A stretch of DNA of 64,000 bases from ZYF759 sp046297455 (GTDB lineage: Bacteria > Pseudomonadota > Alphaproteobacteria > Rhizobiales > Rhizobiaceae): positions 25,957 to 89,956 of the forward strand of contig JBKBIT010000018.1 in assembly GCA_046297455.1 (NCBI GenBank). Direction: 5' to 3'. A program made the translations under genes and the position numbers. Below are positions 8,575-17,226 of this stretch, piece after piece. The notes under the pieces are model-generated. The model did not search any database. It was not told where the DNA came from and saw nothing but the letters and a program-made list of their open reading frames with translations. Position 1 is the stretch's first letter. Each line of letters begins with the position of its first letter.

Positions 8575-8611
8575 TGCCGGATCGGCCCCTGCCAATTTGT
8601 AGCACCAGTCC

Positions 8612-8655
8612 TTGACGCCCCAAAAGCGCCCGATTACAAAATATCACATATCACA
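8612..8655 (+). promoter_or_regulatory. Candidate promoter and operator for the TRAP operon
   Basis: TTGACG (8612-8617) and TACAAA (8635-8640) are separated by 17 bases, as in a sigma-70 promoter. Directly downstream, ATATCACATATCACA (8641-8655) contains the direct repeat ATATCAC, a plausible binding site for the divergent GntR protein. Pattern match only. Confidence 0.35.
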
Positions 8656-8691
8656 GCAAAACAGGGCAGATAAGCCCGGCTGGAGGGGATC

Positions 8692-9066
8692 ATGGCGGAG
8701 AACGGGGCCTTCTGGCTCTACGACCTGAAGGTCGAGACGGTGCTCGACGGCCGCACGCCGGTCTGCCGCCATGTGGAGGGCGAGTCCTTTCGCGTCGAGG
8801 GCGAGAATTTGGTCTTCGAGGCCGGCACCCGCATTTCCATGTACGCGCTTGCCGCCATCCTGCCGCTCCTGCCGGCCAAGCAACGCGATACCTCGCCGCA
8901 TGACTGGATGAGCACCGACGCCGAAGTCGCCTGCCCCGATCCGCATTGCGGCGGTCGCCTGCGCATCACCCGCCTTGAGAAACGACATTTCACGCATGCC
9001 GAGACCACGGGTCTGCCAGAGGCACGCGACACGCCCTACTGGCAGAAACAGGAGCCTTCCGCATGA
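8692..9066 (+). CDS. TIGR04076 family protein
   Basis: A 124-residue small cytoplasmic protein matching the TIGR04076 pattern: an N-terminal LYDLKVETV strand, a central MYALAAILPLLPAKQ segment, and a C-terminal cysteine segment CPDPHCGGRLRITR that could bind a metal. No function is established for the family. It overlaps the aldo-keto reductase gene by 4 bases (ATGA), so the two are translated together. Start at ATG 8692 with GGAGGGG about 3 bases upstream. First gene of the operon running to 13048. Confidence 0.75.
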   Translation: MAENGAFWLYDLKVETVLDGRTPVCRHVEGESFRVEGENLVFEAGTRISMYALAAILPLLPAKQRDTSPHDWMSTDAEVACPDPHCGGRLRITRLEKRHFTHAETTGLPEARDTPYWQKQEPSA

Positions 9067-10151
9067 CAGTCGAGACCACGCATCTGCGTCAGGACCATCA
9101 GATCTCCCGCGTCATCAAGGGCGGTTGGCAACTGGCCGGCGACCACGGTGCAGTCGAGCCTTCAGCCGCCATCGCGGACATGGAAGCCTTCCTCGATGCG
9201 GGCATCACCACCTTCGACTGCGCCGACATCTACAAGGGCGTCGAAGAGATGATCGGCCATTTCATCGCCGATGTCCGCCGCCGCCGTGGCGCGGAGGTGG
9301 CCGACCGCGTGACCGTGCACACGAAGCTGGTGCCGGACCTCGCGCTGCTCGAGACAATCGGCGGCGCTGAAATCGAAGCGATCGTCGACCGGTCGCTCAA
9401 GCGGCTGCAGATCGACCAGCTTCACCTCGTGCAGTTCTTCTGGTGGGACACGAGCGTCGGCAGCCCCGAAGCCGCAATGGAGCAGCTGGCACGGCTGAAG
9501 GAGAAGGGCAAGATCCGCAATCTCGGCGTGACGAACTGGGACATACCGGACACGCAGCGCCTGATGGGGGCGGGAGCCGATCTGGTGTCGACGCAGGTCC
9601 AATACTCGCTGCTGGACCGCCGCGCATCGCGCGCACTTGCGCCATGGACACGGGAAAACGATCTGCAGATCCTGTGCTATGGCACGCTGGCCGGCGGTTT
9701 TCTGACCGAGAACTGGCTTGGCAAATCCGACCCCGGCTTTGCCTTCGAGAACCGGTCCCTGGTCAAGTATCGGCTCATCATCGACGAGTTCGGTTCCTGG
9801 GACCTGTTCCAGGAATTGCTGGCGCTGCTCAGCGATATCGGCGCCAAGCATGGCGTATCGCTGTCTTCGGTTGCCACGCGCTGGGTGCTCGACCAGCCTC
9901 AGGTGGCTGCGGCGATCGTCGGCGCGCGCTACGCGCGGCACCTGCCCCAGACGATGGAAGTCTTCAAATTCACGCTGGACGATGCCGACCGCGCGGCGAT
10001 CGATGCAGTTCTGGCGAGATCTGCGGGTCCGAACGGCCCGGTCTACGGGCTGGAGGGCGACCGCAACGGCCGGCACGGCCGCATCATGAAGTACAACCTT
10101 AACACGCGTCCCGACACACCGACACTGGCCGAAGAAGGCGCCAATGGCTGA
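9063..10151 (+). CDS. Aldo/keto reductase family protein, catalytic His replaced
   Basis: A 362-residue TIM-barrel aldo-keto reductase-type protein. The tetrad aspartate and tyrosine are visible in TFDCADIYKG (D52, Y57) and a lysine in VHTKLVPD. Where the catalytic histidine is expected (compare YQLHWWD in the 45.6 kb reductase), this protein reads VQFFWWD, so His is Phe126. Activity may be altered, or the protein may use another residue. The C-terminal 30 residues extend past the barrel. It is coupled to the TIGR04076 gene by a 4-base overlap and followed by TRAP transporter genes, suggesting it processes the imported compound. Confidence 0.85.
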   Translation: MTVETTHLRQDHQISRVIKGGWQLAGDHGAVEPSAAIADMEAFLDAGITTFDCADIYKGVEEMIGHFIADVRRRRGAEVADRVTVHTKLVPDLALLETIGGAEIEAIVDRSLKRLQIDQLHLVQFFWWDTSVGSPEAAMEQLARLKEKGKIRNLGVTNWDIPDTQRLMGAGADLVSTQVQYSLLDRRASRALAPWTRENDLQILCYGTLAGGFLTENWLGKSDPGFAFENRSLVKYRLIIDEFGSWDLFQELLALLSDIGAKHGVSLSSVATRWVLDQPQVAAAIVGARYARHLPQTMEVFKFTLDDADRAAIDAVLARSAGPNGPVYGLEGDRNGRHGRIMKYNLNTRPDTPTLAEEGANG

Positions 10152-10184
10152 CGCAGGCACCAAGAAGGCGGGGAGCCGGGTGCC

Positions 10185-10673
10185 ATGAGGATGGTGGACA
10201 TCGCCGCGCGCGGGCTGATCGCGATCCTGGCACCGCTTTCCGCCTTGACGCTGGTGGCGATCATGCTGGTCATGGTCGCCGACGTGACCGGGCGCTACCT
10301 GTTCAACCAGCCGATCAGGGGCGCCTACGAGGTCACGGAATTTCTCATGTGCGTAATGGTCTTCGGTGCGCTGCCGCTGGTCAGCCTGTGGGGGCGGCAG
10401 GTGGAGGCATCGCTTCTTTCCGACCTAGCGCCGCGCGTCACGATCTATCTGCGCTGGCTGGGCGGCGTCCTGTCGGTGCTGGTCTTCGGCTATCTGGCGA
10501 TGCTGACCTGGAACTACGGCGACCAGCTCGCGCGGCAGAACGCCCAGTCGCTGTTCGGCGGCATACCCCGCGCGCCCTTTGCCTACTACATGTCGATCCT
10601 CTGCCTACTCACCGCGCTCGCCTCGGCCATCGCCATCGTGCGCCGTGACGCGGGCCCCGATCCGCAGGAATAG
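10185..10673 (+). CDS. TRAP transporter small permease (DctQ type)
   Basis: A 162-residue inner-membrane protein with four hydrophobic segments (about residues 12-36, 52-70, 88-108, 128-150), the usual DctQ layout, and the conserved VADVTGRYLFNQP motif after the first helix. It partners with the DctM-type protein encoded 9 bases downstream. ATG 10185 is preceded by GGGGAG. Together with the DctM- and DctP-type genes it forms a complete TRAP system, a sodium- or proton-driven importer usually for organic acids or sugar acids. Confidence 0.88.
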   Translation: MRMVDIAARGLIAILAPLSALTLVAIMLVMVADVTGRYLFNQPIRGAYEVTEFLMCVMVFGALPLVSLWGRQVEASLLSDLAPRVTIYLRWLGGVLSVLVFGYLAMLTWNYGDQLARQNAQSLFGGIPRAPFAYYMSILCLLTALASAIAIVRRDAGPDPQE

Positions 10674-10682
10674 AGGCCAGGC

Positions 10683-11969
10683 ATGGTAGCAGTGATCGGA
10701 CTCCTCACCGTCTTCCTGCTGATCATGCTGCGCGTGCCGGTCGGCGTTGCGATGCTGGGCGTCGGCTTTCTCGGCTTTGCCAGCATTTCGGGCCTGCGCC
10801 CGGCTTCCTTCATGACCGCCCAGACGGCGTTTTCCACGGTCAACAGCTACAGCCTCTCGGTGGTGCCGCTTTTCCTGCTGATGGGCAATCTGATCAATCG
10901 CTCGCGCATCTCGACCGACCTCTACGATGCAGCCCATGCGGCGCTCGGCCATTATCGGGGCGGGCTTGCGCAGGCCACCATCCTCGCCTGTGGCGGCTTC
11001 GCGGCGATCTCCGGCTCGAGCATGGCGACCACCGCTTCCATGGCCAAGGTGGCCTATCCCTCGATGCGGCGCTACGGCTATGCCGACATCCTGTCGACGG
11101 GATCGATCGCCGCCGGCGGCACGCTGGGCATCCTCATCCCACCATCCGTCGTGCTGCTGGTCTACGGTATCCTGACCGAGACCTCGATCTCGAAGCTGTT
11201 CATCGCCGGCATCCTGCCCGGCCTTCTGGCCGTTGCGCTGTACATGCTGACCATCGCCGTCATCGCCCGGCTGAAACCGGAATGGGGCCCCGCCGGCGCC
11301 AGGGCGGGACGGGCAGAACGCCTGCAGAAACTTGCCCGCGTGTGGCCCGTGCTCGCGCTCTTCGTGGTGGTGATGGGGGGCATCTATGGCGGTATCTTCA
11401 CCCCGACCGAAGCCGCCGGCATCGGCGCCTTCGGGGCGCTGCTGTTTGCGCTGGCACGCCGCGCGCTGACCTGGCGCAGCCTTTTCGAGACCCTGACCGA
11501 GACCGCCGTCACCTCGGCGATGATCTTCTTTGTCATCATCGGCGCGATGGTGCTCGGCAACTTCCTGAACATTGCGGGCCTGCCCAGCATGCTGCGCGGC
11601 CTGATTGGCGCGCTCGACCTCAGTCCCTTCTGGGTGATGGTGACGATCTGCGTGATCTACGTGCTGCTCGGCATGGTGCTGGAAAGCATGTCGATGATCC
11701 TGCTGACGATCCCGATCCTGTTCCCGATCGTGGTCGGGCTCGGATTCGATCCGGTCTGGTTCGGCATCCTGATCGTGATGGTGGTTGAACTCGCGCTTAT
11801 CACGCCGCCGATCGGGCTCAATGTCTACATGATGCGCTCCGTGCTGCCCGACGTGCCCCTGCGCACGATCTTTGCGGGCGTCTTTCTGTTCCTCGTTCCG
11901 GATCTGGCGAAGCTGGTGCTGATCGTGCTCTTCCCGGGCATCGTTCTGTGGCTGCCGTCCATGATGTGA
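10683..11969 (+). CDS. TRAP transporter large permease (DctM type)
   Basis: A 428-residue membrane protein of about 12 hydrophobic segments. Family features include LRVPVGVAMLGVGF, the GGFAAISGSSMATTASMAKV segment and GTLGILIPPSVVLLVYG, which line the transport path in the DctM/SiaQM family. It lies between the small permease and the binding protein genes in the same direction. The length is normal and no disruption is seen. Confidence 0.92.
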   Translation: MVAVIGLLTVFLLIMLRVPVGVAMLGVGFLGFASISGLRPASFMTAQTAFSTVNSYSLSVVPLFLLMGNLINRSRISTDLYDAAHAALGHYRGGLAQATILACGGFAAISGSSMATTASMAKVAYPSMRRYGYADILSTGSIAAGGTLGILIPPSVVLLVYGILTETSISKLFIAGILPGLLAVALYMLTIAVIARLKPEWGPAGARAGRAERLQKLARVWPVLALFVVVMGGIYGGIFTPTEAAGIGAFGALLFALARRALTWRSLFETLTETAVTSAMIFFVIIGAMVLGNFLNIAGLPSMLRGLIGALDLSPFWVMVTICVIYVLLGMVLESMSMILLTIPILFPIVVGLGFDPVWFGILIVMVVELALITPPIGLNVYMMRSVLPDVPLRTIFAGVFLFLVPDLAKLVLIVLFPGIVLWLPSMM

Positions 11970-12007
11970 CCTACCAACAATCAACCAAGCAAAAGAGGTG
12001 GAATGAC

Positions 12008-13048
12008 ATGAAATACGGGAAACTTCTGGGAGCGGCAGCCGCCCTCTCCATGCTGGCCGGCACGCTGCCGGCGAGTGCGGAAGAGGTGGTGCTGCGTTAT
12101 TCGAACTGGGTGCCCGCCACCCATCCGATCATCACCAAGGTGATCGAACCCTTGTCGCGCGATCTGGAAGAGGCGACCGAAGGCCGGGTCTCGATCGAGG
12201 TGCTGCCCGCGCTCGGACCGCCCCCCGGGCATTTCGACCTGGTCGAGAACGAAGTCGCCGACATGGCGTTTTCGGTCCACGGCTACACGCCGGGCCGCTT
12301 CACGCTGACCGAGATCGGCGAGTTGCCCTTCACCCACAACAATGCCGTCGTGAACTCGCTGGCCTACTGGAACACCTACCAGCGCTTCATGATGGACGCC
12401 GACGAGCATGAGGGCGTGCGGCTGCTCGGCCTGTGGACCAACGGTCCCTACCAGCTGACCATGTATGGCGATCTCCTGACCTCGATCGACGCGGTCGAAG
12501 GCAAGCGCATCCGCGTGCCGGGCCCGCTGGTGGAGCGGGTCTCGACGGCGCTCGGCATGGTGCCGATCTCGTCTTCGGTGACCGATTCCTACGAGCAGAT
12601 CTCGCGCGGCGTCATCAACGGCATGTTCCAGCAGCTGGAGACGGTCTGGAACTTCAACCTGACCGAATACCTGACGCATGTCTCCGTCGTTCCGGGCGGC
12701 TTCGCCCATTCGAGCCAGTATCTCGTAATGAGCAACGCCGCCTATGAGCGGCTGTCGGAGGCGGACCAAGCTGCCCTGGACGAGCTGACCGGCGAAGCGC
12801 TGGTGCGGCGATTCGCCGAGATGTGGCAGGCCGAAGAAGATGCCGCGATCGGCAAGCTCGAGGAAGCCGGTACGGAATTTCTCAATGTCGCGGACGACGT
12901 GCTGGCCGAACTGCAGGAGCGTCTCGCCTTCATCGAGGACGACTGGGTGGCGGCGGCCAACGAGCGCGGCGTGGATGGCGCGGCGGCATTGGCCTTCTAC
13001 CGGTCCGAAATCGAGCGCATCTCCGCCGAGATGGGCGTCGACAACTAA
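12008..13048 (+). CDS. TRAP transporter substrate-binding protein (DctP type)
   Basis: A 346-residue periplasmic binding protein. The signal peptide covers about residues 1-23 (ending LPASAEE). The DctP fold follows, including HGYTPGRFTLTEIGELPF and the region around RIRVPGPLVERV, where the family places its substrate arginine. ATG 12008 has AGAGGTGG upstream; the frame is open 60 bases further up but without a signal start. Last gene of the TRAP operon. It shares several motifs with the orphan DctP at 18125, suggesting related ligands. Confidence 0.9.
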   Translation: MKYGKLLGAAAALSMLAGTLPASAEEVVLRYSNWVPATHPIITKVIEPLSRDLEEATEGRVSIEVLPALGPPPGHFDLVENEVADMAFSVHGYTPGRFTLTEIGELPFTHNNAVVNSLAYWNTYQRFMMDADEHEGVRLLGLWTNGPYQLTMYGDLLTSIDAVEGKRIRVPGPLVERVSTALGMVPISSSVTDSYEQISRGVINGMFQQLETVWNFNLTEYLTHVSVVPGGFAHSSQYLVMSNAAYERLSEADQAALDELTGEALVRRFAEMWQAEEDAAIGKLEEAGTEFLNVADDVLAELQERLAFIEDDWVAAANERGVDGAAALAFYRSEIERISAEMGVDN

Positions 13049-13216
13049 AACCGCAAGCCGGTTGACGACAATCGGGTCCGGGGCGGCGACAGGCCGTGCC
13101 GGGCCCTTCTTCATGGTGCCCTCTGCCCACGCGCGATCCAGACTGTGGGTATTTTTCGACGATGCGTCGCGGTGCCCGAGCGCCAGTGCTAAGGGAGAGG
13201 CCAGAAAGGGCATCTC

Positions 13217-14713
13217 ATGAAGGTCGATATCGACATGGGCGCCTCGCAGAAGGGCGCCCCGGCGAAGCTGGATCTCGAGGAATTGCTGGCCACCCGGCTG
13301 CTCGTGCAGGGCAATTCCGGCTCGGGCAAATCGCACCTCTTGCGCCGCCTGCTCGAACAGAGCGCGCAATGGGTGCAGCAATGCATCATCGATCCGGAAG
13401 GCGATTTCGTCACGCTGGCCGAACGATTCGGCCATCAGGTGGTCGACGCTGCCCGCACCGAGGCCGAACTGACGCGGATTGCCGCGCGCGTGCGCCAGCA
13501 CCGCGTCTCGGTGGTGCTCAATCTGGAAGGGCTCGATGTCGAGCAGCAGATGCGCGCCGCGGCGGCCTTTCTCGGCGGCATGTTCGACGCCGACCGCGAC
13601 CACTGGTACCCCGTGCTCGTGGTGGTGGACGAGGCGCAGCTTTTTGCCCCCGCCGTCGGCGGCGAGGTTTCCGACGAGGCGCGCAAGCTCTCGCTGGGTG
13701 CCATGACCAACCTGATGTGCCGCGGCCGAAAGCGCGGACTGGCCGGCGTGATCGCCACGCAGCGGCTTGCCAAGCTGGCCAAGAACGTGGCCGCCGAGGC
13801 GTCCAATTTCCTGATGGGGCGCACCTTCCTCGACATCGACATGGCGCGCGCGGCCGACCTGCTCGGCATGGACCGACGCCAGGCCGAGATGTTCCGCGAC
13901 CTGGCGCGCGGTCATTTCGTGGCGCTCGGGCCGGCTCTGTCTCGCCGCCCGCTGCCGATCACCATCGGCCCCGTCGAGACCTCGGCGCGGTCCAGCAGCC
14001 CGAAACTCATCCCGCTGCCCGACACGCCCGACAATGCGCTCGACCTGATCCTGACCCCGTCGCCGGACGAACCGATCGTGCCCGTACGTCGGCCGCAGCC
14101 GAAGCCCGTGCCGACGGTCGACCTCCTGGCGCAGATCTCCCGCCCCAAGCCGGCACCCGAACCTCCCGAGGAACCGATGTTTCCGGTCGTCGACGAGGCC
14201 GAGCGCGAAGCCGGCATCGAGACGGTGCTGCGCGAGATCCTGGAAGACCCGGACGCCGGCTTCCGCTCGGATGCCGTGCTCTACCAGGATTTCCTGGTGC
14301 GCTGCCGGATCCGCCGGGTGCCCGGCGAACCGCTGCAGCTTGCCGGCTTTCGCCGAAGGCTGGCGGTGGCCCGCGCCGGGGTCGACGGCAATGCGGGCGG
14401 CGAGGTGTGGTCGCAGGCGCTGGCGCTCTCCGAGACGCTTCCCGACGATCTCCAGGGCGTATTCCTGATGGTTGCCCGCGCGGCGACCAACAAGGACGCC
14501 TGCCCCTCCGATGCGACGCTGGCGCGCGCCTATGGCAGCCATTCGCCGCGCCGGGCGCGGCGTCTTCTGGCCTATTTCGAGGAACGCGGCCTGCTGGTCG
14601 TGCGGACCGATTTCCACGGGCTACGGGTCGTCGCCTTTCCCGATCTCGACTGCGAAACGGCGCCCGGCCACCCCGACGCGCCGGACGAGACGCAGCGCGA
14701 CGCGGCGGAATAG
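13217..14713 (+). CDS. P-loop ATPase, HerA/DUF87-like, with possible C-terminal winged helix
   Basis: A 498-residue cytoplasmic protein. Walker A GNSGSGKSH (about residues 34-42) and Walker B VLVVVDEAQLF (about 133-143) define a HerA/FtsK-superfamily ATPase domain with a GRKRGLAGVIATQRLAKL segment. A proline-rich linker (about 260-320) leads to a C-terminal part with helix-rich sequence and a possible winged-helix stretch, PSDATLARAYGSHSPRRARR. No NurA nuclease gene is beside it, so a HerA role in DNA end resection is not supported. It is known to me only as a conserved alphaproteobacterial ATPase of unclear role. It stands alone between the TRAP operon and tRNA-Arg. Confidence 0.75.
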   Translation: MKVDIDMGASQKGAPAKLDLEELLATRLLVQGNSGSGKSHLLRRLLEQSAQWVQQCIIDPEGDFVTLAERFGHQVVDAARTEAELTRIAARVRQHRVSVVLNLEGLDVEQQMRAAAAFLGGMFDADRDHWYPVLVVVDEAQLFAPAVGGEVSDEARKLSLGAMTNLMCRGRKRGLAGVIATQRLAKLAKNVAAEASNFLMGRTFLDIDMARAADLLGMDRRQAEMFRDLARGHFVALGPALSRRPLPITIGPVETSARSSSPKLIPLPDTPDNALDLILTPSPDEPIVPVRRPQPKPVPTVDLLAQISRPKPAPEPPEEPMFPVVDEAEREAGIETVLREILEDPDAGFRSDAVLYQDFLVRCRIRRVPGEPLQLAGFRRRLAVARAGVDGNAGGEVWSQALALSETLPDDLQGVFLMVARAATNKDACPSDATLARAYGSHSPRRARRLLAYFEERGLLVVRTDFHGLRVVAFPDLDCETAPGHPDAPDETQRDAAE

Positions 14714-14791
14714 TCCGGTCCGCCCAAAGCATTGTGGATTGTCGGAGGGTTTTGGGGTTTCGGGCCGTTTGGCTCCAAAGAGCCCCGAAAG

Positions 14792-14868
14792 TGGCGCACC
14801 CGACAGGATTCGAACCTGTGACCTCTGCCTTCGGAGGGCAGCACTCTATCCAGCTGAGCTACGGGTGC
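14792..14868 (-). tRNA. tRNA-Arg (anticodon CCG)
   Basis: A 77-base cloverleaf including an encoded CCA end. The acceptor stem is GCACCCG/CGGGTGC, the anticodon stem CTGCC/GGCAG with loop CTCCGAA (anticodon CCG), and the T loop GGTTCGAATCC. It lies between the ATPase gene and the carboxypeptidase gene. Confidence 0.95.
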
Positions 14869-14951
14869 GAGCCGTGCGGCGTCCTGTTTGCTCGCCGCAG
14901 GGGTTCCATAGCCGATGCGGTCGCTGGCATCAACTGCCGAGATCGATGATC

Positions 14952-15887
14952 CTATCGGGCGATCAGCGCCATCGGCCCACGCGCCTGGCTTCGCGGGCCG
15001 GTCGACGCCAGCGGCAGGAACTCCTCGATCAGCCGCGCCATGTGCTCGTTGCGGCTCGCCGCCGACTCGCCGCCCATCACCACGGCCACCACGCTGCGCT
15101 CGCCACGGCGCACGGACGTGGCGAGATTATACCCGGAAGCGCGGATGAAGCCGGTCTTCAGCCCGTCGACGCCCGGCACGCGGCCAATCAGCTCATTATG
15201 GCCGCGAATCTCGCGCCCGCCAAAGGCGAACTCGCGATAGCCGAAATAATGATAGTGATGCGGAAAGCGCCGCCGCAGCGCCATCGACAGCACCGCCATG
15301 TCGCGGGCCGTCGTGACCTGCGCGGCATCGGGAAGGCCGGACGCGTTGCGGAAAACGGTGTTGGTCAGCCCCAGTTCGCGGGCGCGCTGGGTCATCATCT
15401 CGGCGAAACGCTCTTCGGTGCCGCCGAGATGCTCGGCCACCGCCGAAGCGACGTCATTGGCGGAGCGGACGATCAGCGCGCGGATTGCGCTGTCGACATC
15501 GATCGTGCCGCCGCGCTGGAAGCCGATCTTGGTCGGCGGGCGGGCACGCGCATATTCAGACACCGGAATGAGCGACTGCTTCGTCAGGCGCCCCGAGTCG
15601 ACCGCCTCGAACAGCATCAGCGCCGTCATCATCTTGGTCAGCGAGGCGGGATGGCGGCGCTGGTCGGCGTGAACCTGGTAGAGCACGCGGCCGTCATGCG
15701 CATCGACCACGATGGCCGCATAGCGTTCGTTGGCGATCGGGGGCGGAGGACGCGGCAGGGCCGTCGTGGTGCAGCCGGCCAGGAAAAGAAGCAAAAGCAA
15801 CAGAGCGAGAAGGCGTGGTCCGACGCCCTGTTCGATCGCTTGCCTCACTGGGAACTCCCGCCCGATTCGCCCCTTAGCAGGCTTCAT
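14952..15887 (-). CDS. D-alanyl-D-alanine carboxypeptidase, lipoprotein-like
   Basis: A 311-residue S11-family peptidase (DacA/C/D group) that trims peptidoglycan pentapeptides. The N-terminus is a hydrophobic leucine run ending FLAGC (Cys39), a lipobox, so it is probably lipid-anchored to the envelope. Active-site motifs are SLTK (S82, K85), SAN within VRSANDVAS, and KTG within VDGLKTGFI. It is shorter than E. coli DacA and lacks an obvious C-terminal amphipathic anchor, fitting lipid anchoring instead. ATG 15887 was chosen; an in-frame upstream start would bury the signal. The ribosome site is weak. Confidence 0.88.
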   Translation of the reverse strand: MKPAKGRIGREFPVRQAIEQGVGPRLLALLLLLLFLAGCTTTALPRPPPPIANERYAAIVVDAHDGRVLYQVHADQRRHPASLTKMMTALMLFEAVDSGRLTKQSLIPVSEYARARPPTKIGFQRGGTIDVDSAIRALIVRSANDVASAVAEHLGGTEERFAEMMTQRARELGLTNTVFRNASGLPDAAQVTTARDMAVLSMALRRRFPHHYHYFGYREFAFGGREIRGHNELIGRVPGVDGLKTGFIRASGYNLATSVRRGERSVVAVVMGGESAASRNEHMARLIEEFLPLASTGPRSQARGPMALIAR

Positions 15888-15951
15888 TGATGCATGACGG
15901 GCGGCGGCGGCGCAATCCCGCGGCCGCCGCCCGTCGATCACATTGTCATGG

Positions 15952-17094
15952 TCAGCGGTCGACGCCGCCCCAGATCGCCTCGGCCGTCTTCACCACCAGT
16001 TCCAGCTTGCGGCGCTGGTCGTCCTCGGTGACCTTGTTGCCTTCCTCGGTGGAGGCGAAGCCGCACTGGGGCGCAATGCCCAGCTGGTCGAGATCGGCGT
16101 ATTTGGAGGCCTCCTCGAACTTGCGCTTGAGGTCGTCCAGATCCTCCATGTCGGCGGTCTTGGTGGTGATGAAACCGGGAAGCACGCGCTTCTTGCCCTT
16201 GGGCAGGAGCTTCAGCGGCTCGAGGCCACCGGCGCGGTCGGAATCGTATTCCATGAAATAGATGTCGACATCGGTCTTGTTGAAGATCGCATCGGCGGCC
16301 GGGTCATAGGCGCCTTCGGCCGCATAGGTCGACTGGAAGTTGCCGCGGCACATATGCATGCCGATGATCATATCGGAGGGACGGTCCTTGATCGCCTCGT
16401 TCATCATCCAGGCGTAGCGGTCGATCAGCCAGTCGGGATCCTGGCCCTCGGCCTTCTTGGCCTCGCGGTGCTTGGGATCGCACAGATAGGCGAAGAAGAT
16501 GTCGTCCATCTGCAGATATCGGCAGCCGGCGTCGTAGAAGGCCTGAACGGCCTTGGCGTAGGTCCGGGCCAGATCGGCGAAGAGCACGTCGAGATCGGCA
16601 TATTCGGCCGGATGGATGTCGGAACGCGCGGTGCGGAAATGACAGCAGCTGGGGCCGGGGATCGAGATCTTCGGCGTCACATTCGTGTTCTCGGCCACGA
16701 AGCGGTAATGCGCGATCATCGGGTGATCGTCGGGAAAGTCGAGCTTGCCGGTGATGGTCGGGTGGATCGGCCGCAGCTTGACGCCATGGAACTGGACGCC
16801 CTCGTCGCGCTGGTCCAGCGTGAAGCCGGTCAACTCGCCCATGAAGTCGTAATGCCAGAAGGAGCGGCGGATCTCGCCATCGGTCACCGCCTTGAGGCCG
16901 ACCTCCTCCTGCATACGGATCGCATCCTTGATCGCCTCGTCCTCGACGGCAGCGAGCTCGGCGGCGTCGATCGACTTCTCGTCGTAGAACTGCCTGCGCG
17001 CCGTCTTCACGGACTCCGGCCGCAGAAGACTGCCGACATGGTCCGCGCGGTAAGGCGGCTTGGTGATCTGGGCGGCGGTCGTCTGGGCAGTCAT
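15952..17094 (-). CDS. MetE C-terminal-like methyltransferase
   Basis: A 380-residue protein equivalent to the C-terminal catalytic half of cobalamin-independent methionine synthase; the N-terminal half is absent. The zinc ligands are all present: H247 and C249 in GMHMCRG, E282 in FMEYDSD, C344 in APQCGF. Zinc activates a thiol acceptor (homocysteine in MetE). Stand-alone C-type proteins may use other methyl donors, so the reaction is uncertain. ATG 17094 has GGGAGA 8 bases upstream. It is divergent from a GntR gene, and a TRAP binding-protein gene follows that regulator; a role in using a methylated compound is inference. Confidence 0.82.
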   Translation of the reverse strand: MTAQTTAAQITKPPYRADHVGSLLRPESVKTARRQFYDEKSIDAAELAAVEDEAIKDAIRMQEEVGLKAVTDGEIRRSFWHYDFMGELTGFTLDQRDEGVQFHGVKLRPIHPTITGKLDFPDDHPMIAHYRFVAENTNVTPKISIPGPSCCHFRTARSDIHPAEYADLDVLFADLARTYAKAVQAFYDAGCRYLQMDDIFFAYLCDPKHREAKKAEGQDPDWLIDRYAWMMNEAIKDRPSDMIIGMHMCRGNFQSTYAAEGAYDPAADAIFNKTDVDIYFMEYDSDRAGGLEPLKLLPKGKKRVLPGFITTKTADMEDLDDLKRKFEEASKYADLDQLGIAPQCGFASTEEGNKVTEDDQRRKLELVVKTAEAIWGGVDR

Positions 17095-17170
17095 GTCGGC
17101 ATATCTCCCTGTCATTTCGTTGGTGGCCCCTATCCTGATTGGCAGAACAGGTCCAGACACTTGACGCGCA

Positions 17171-17178
17171 TGTATACA
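17171..17178. promoter_or_regulatory. Candidate GntR operator
   Basis: TGTATACA, an 8-bp perfect palindrome of the kind bound by FadR-type GntR proteins, lies between the divergent MetE-like and GntR genes, 49 bases before the GntR ATG. A related TGTATAACA occurs at 18088-18096 upstream of the TRAP binding-protein gene. Confidence 0.4.
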
Positions 17179-17226
17179 GTCTGTACCTCCAAAGTCGACC
17201 CTGCAGAGCCACGCCGAGAGCCAACC

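Noticed and set aside
10605..14617. Long minus-strand frames opposite the TRAP and ATPase genes
   Set aside because: Composition is His/Gln/Arg/Asp-rich shadow sequence; the opposite strand encodes complete conserved families.
14792..14868. tRNA genes as possible integration sites of a mobile element
   Set aside because: No integrase gene, direct repeat of the tRNA 3' end, or change in composition was seen next to either tRNA.
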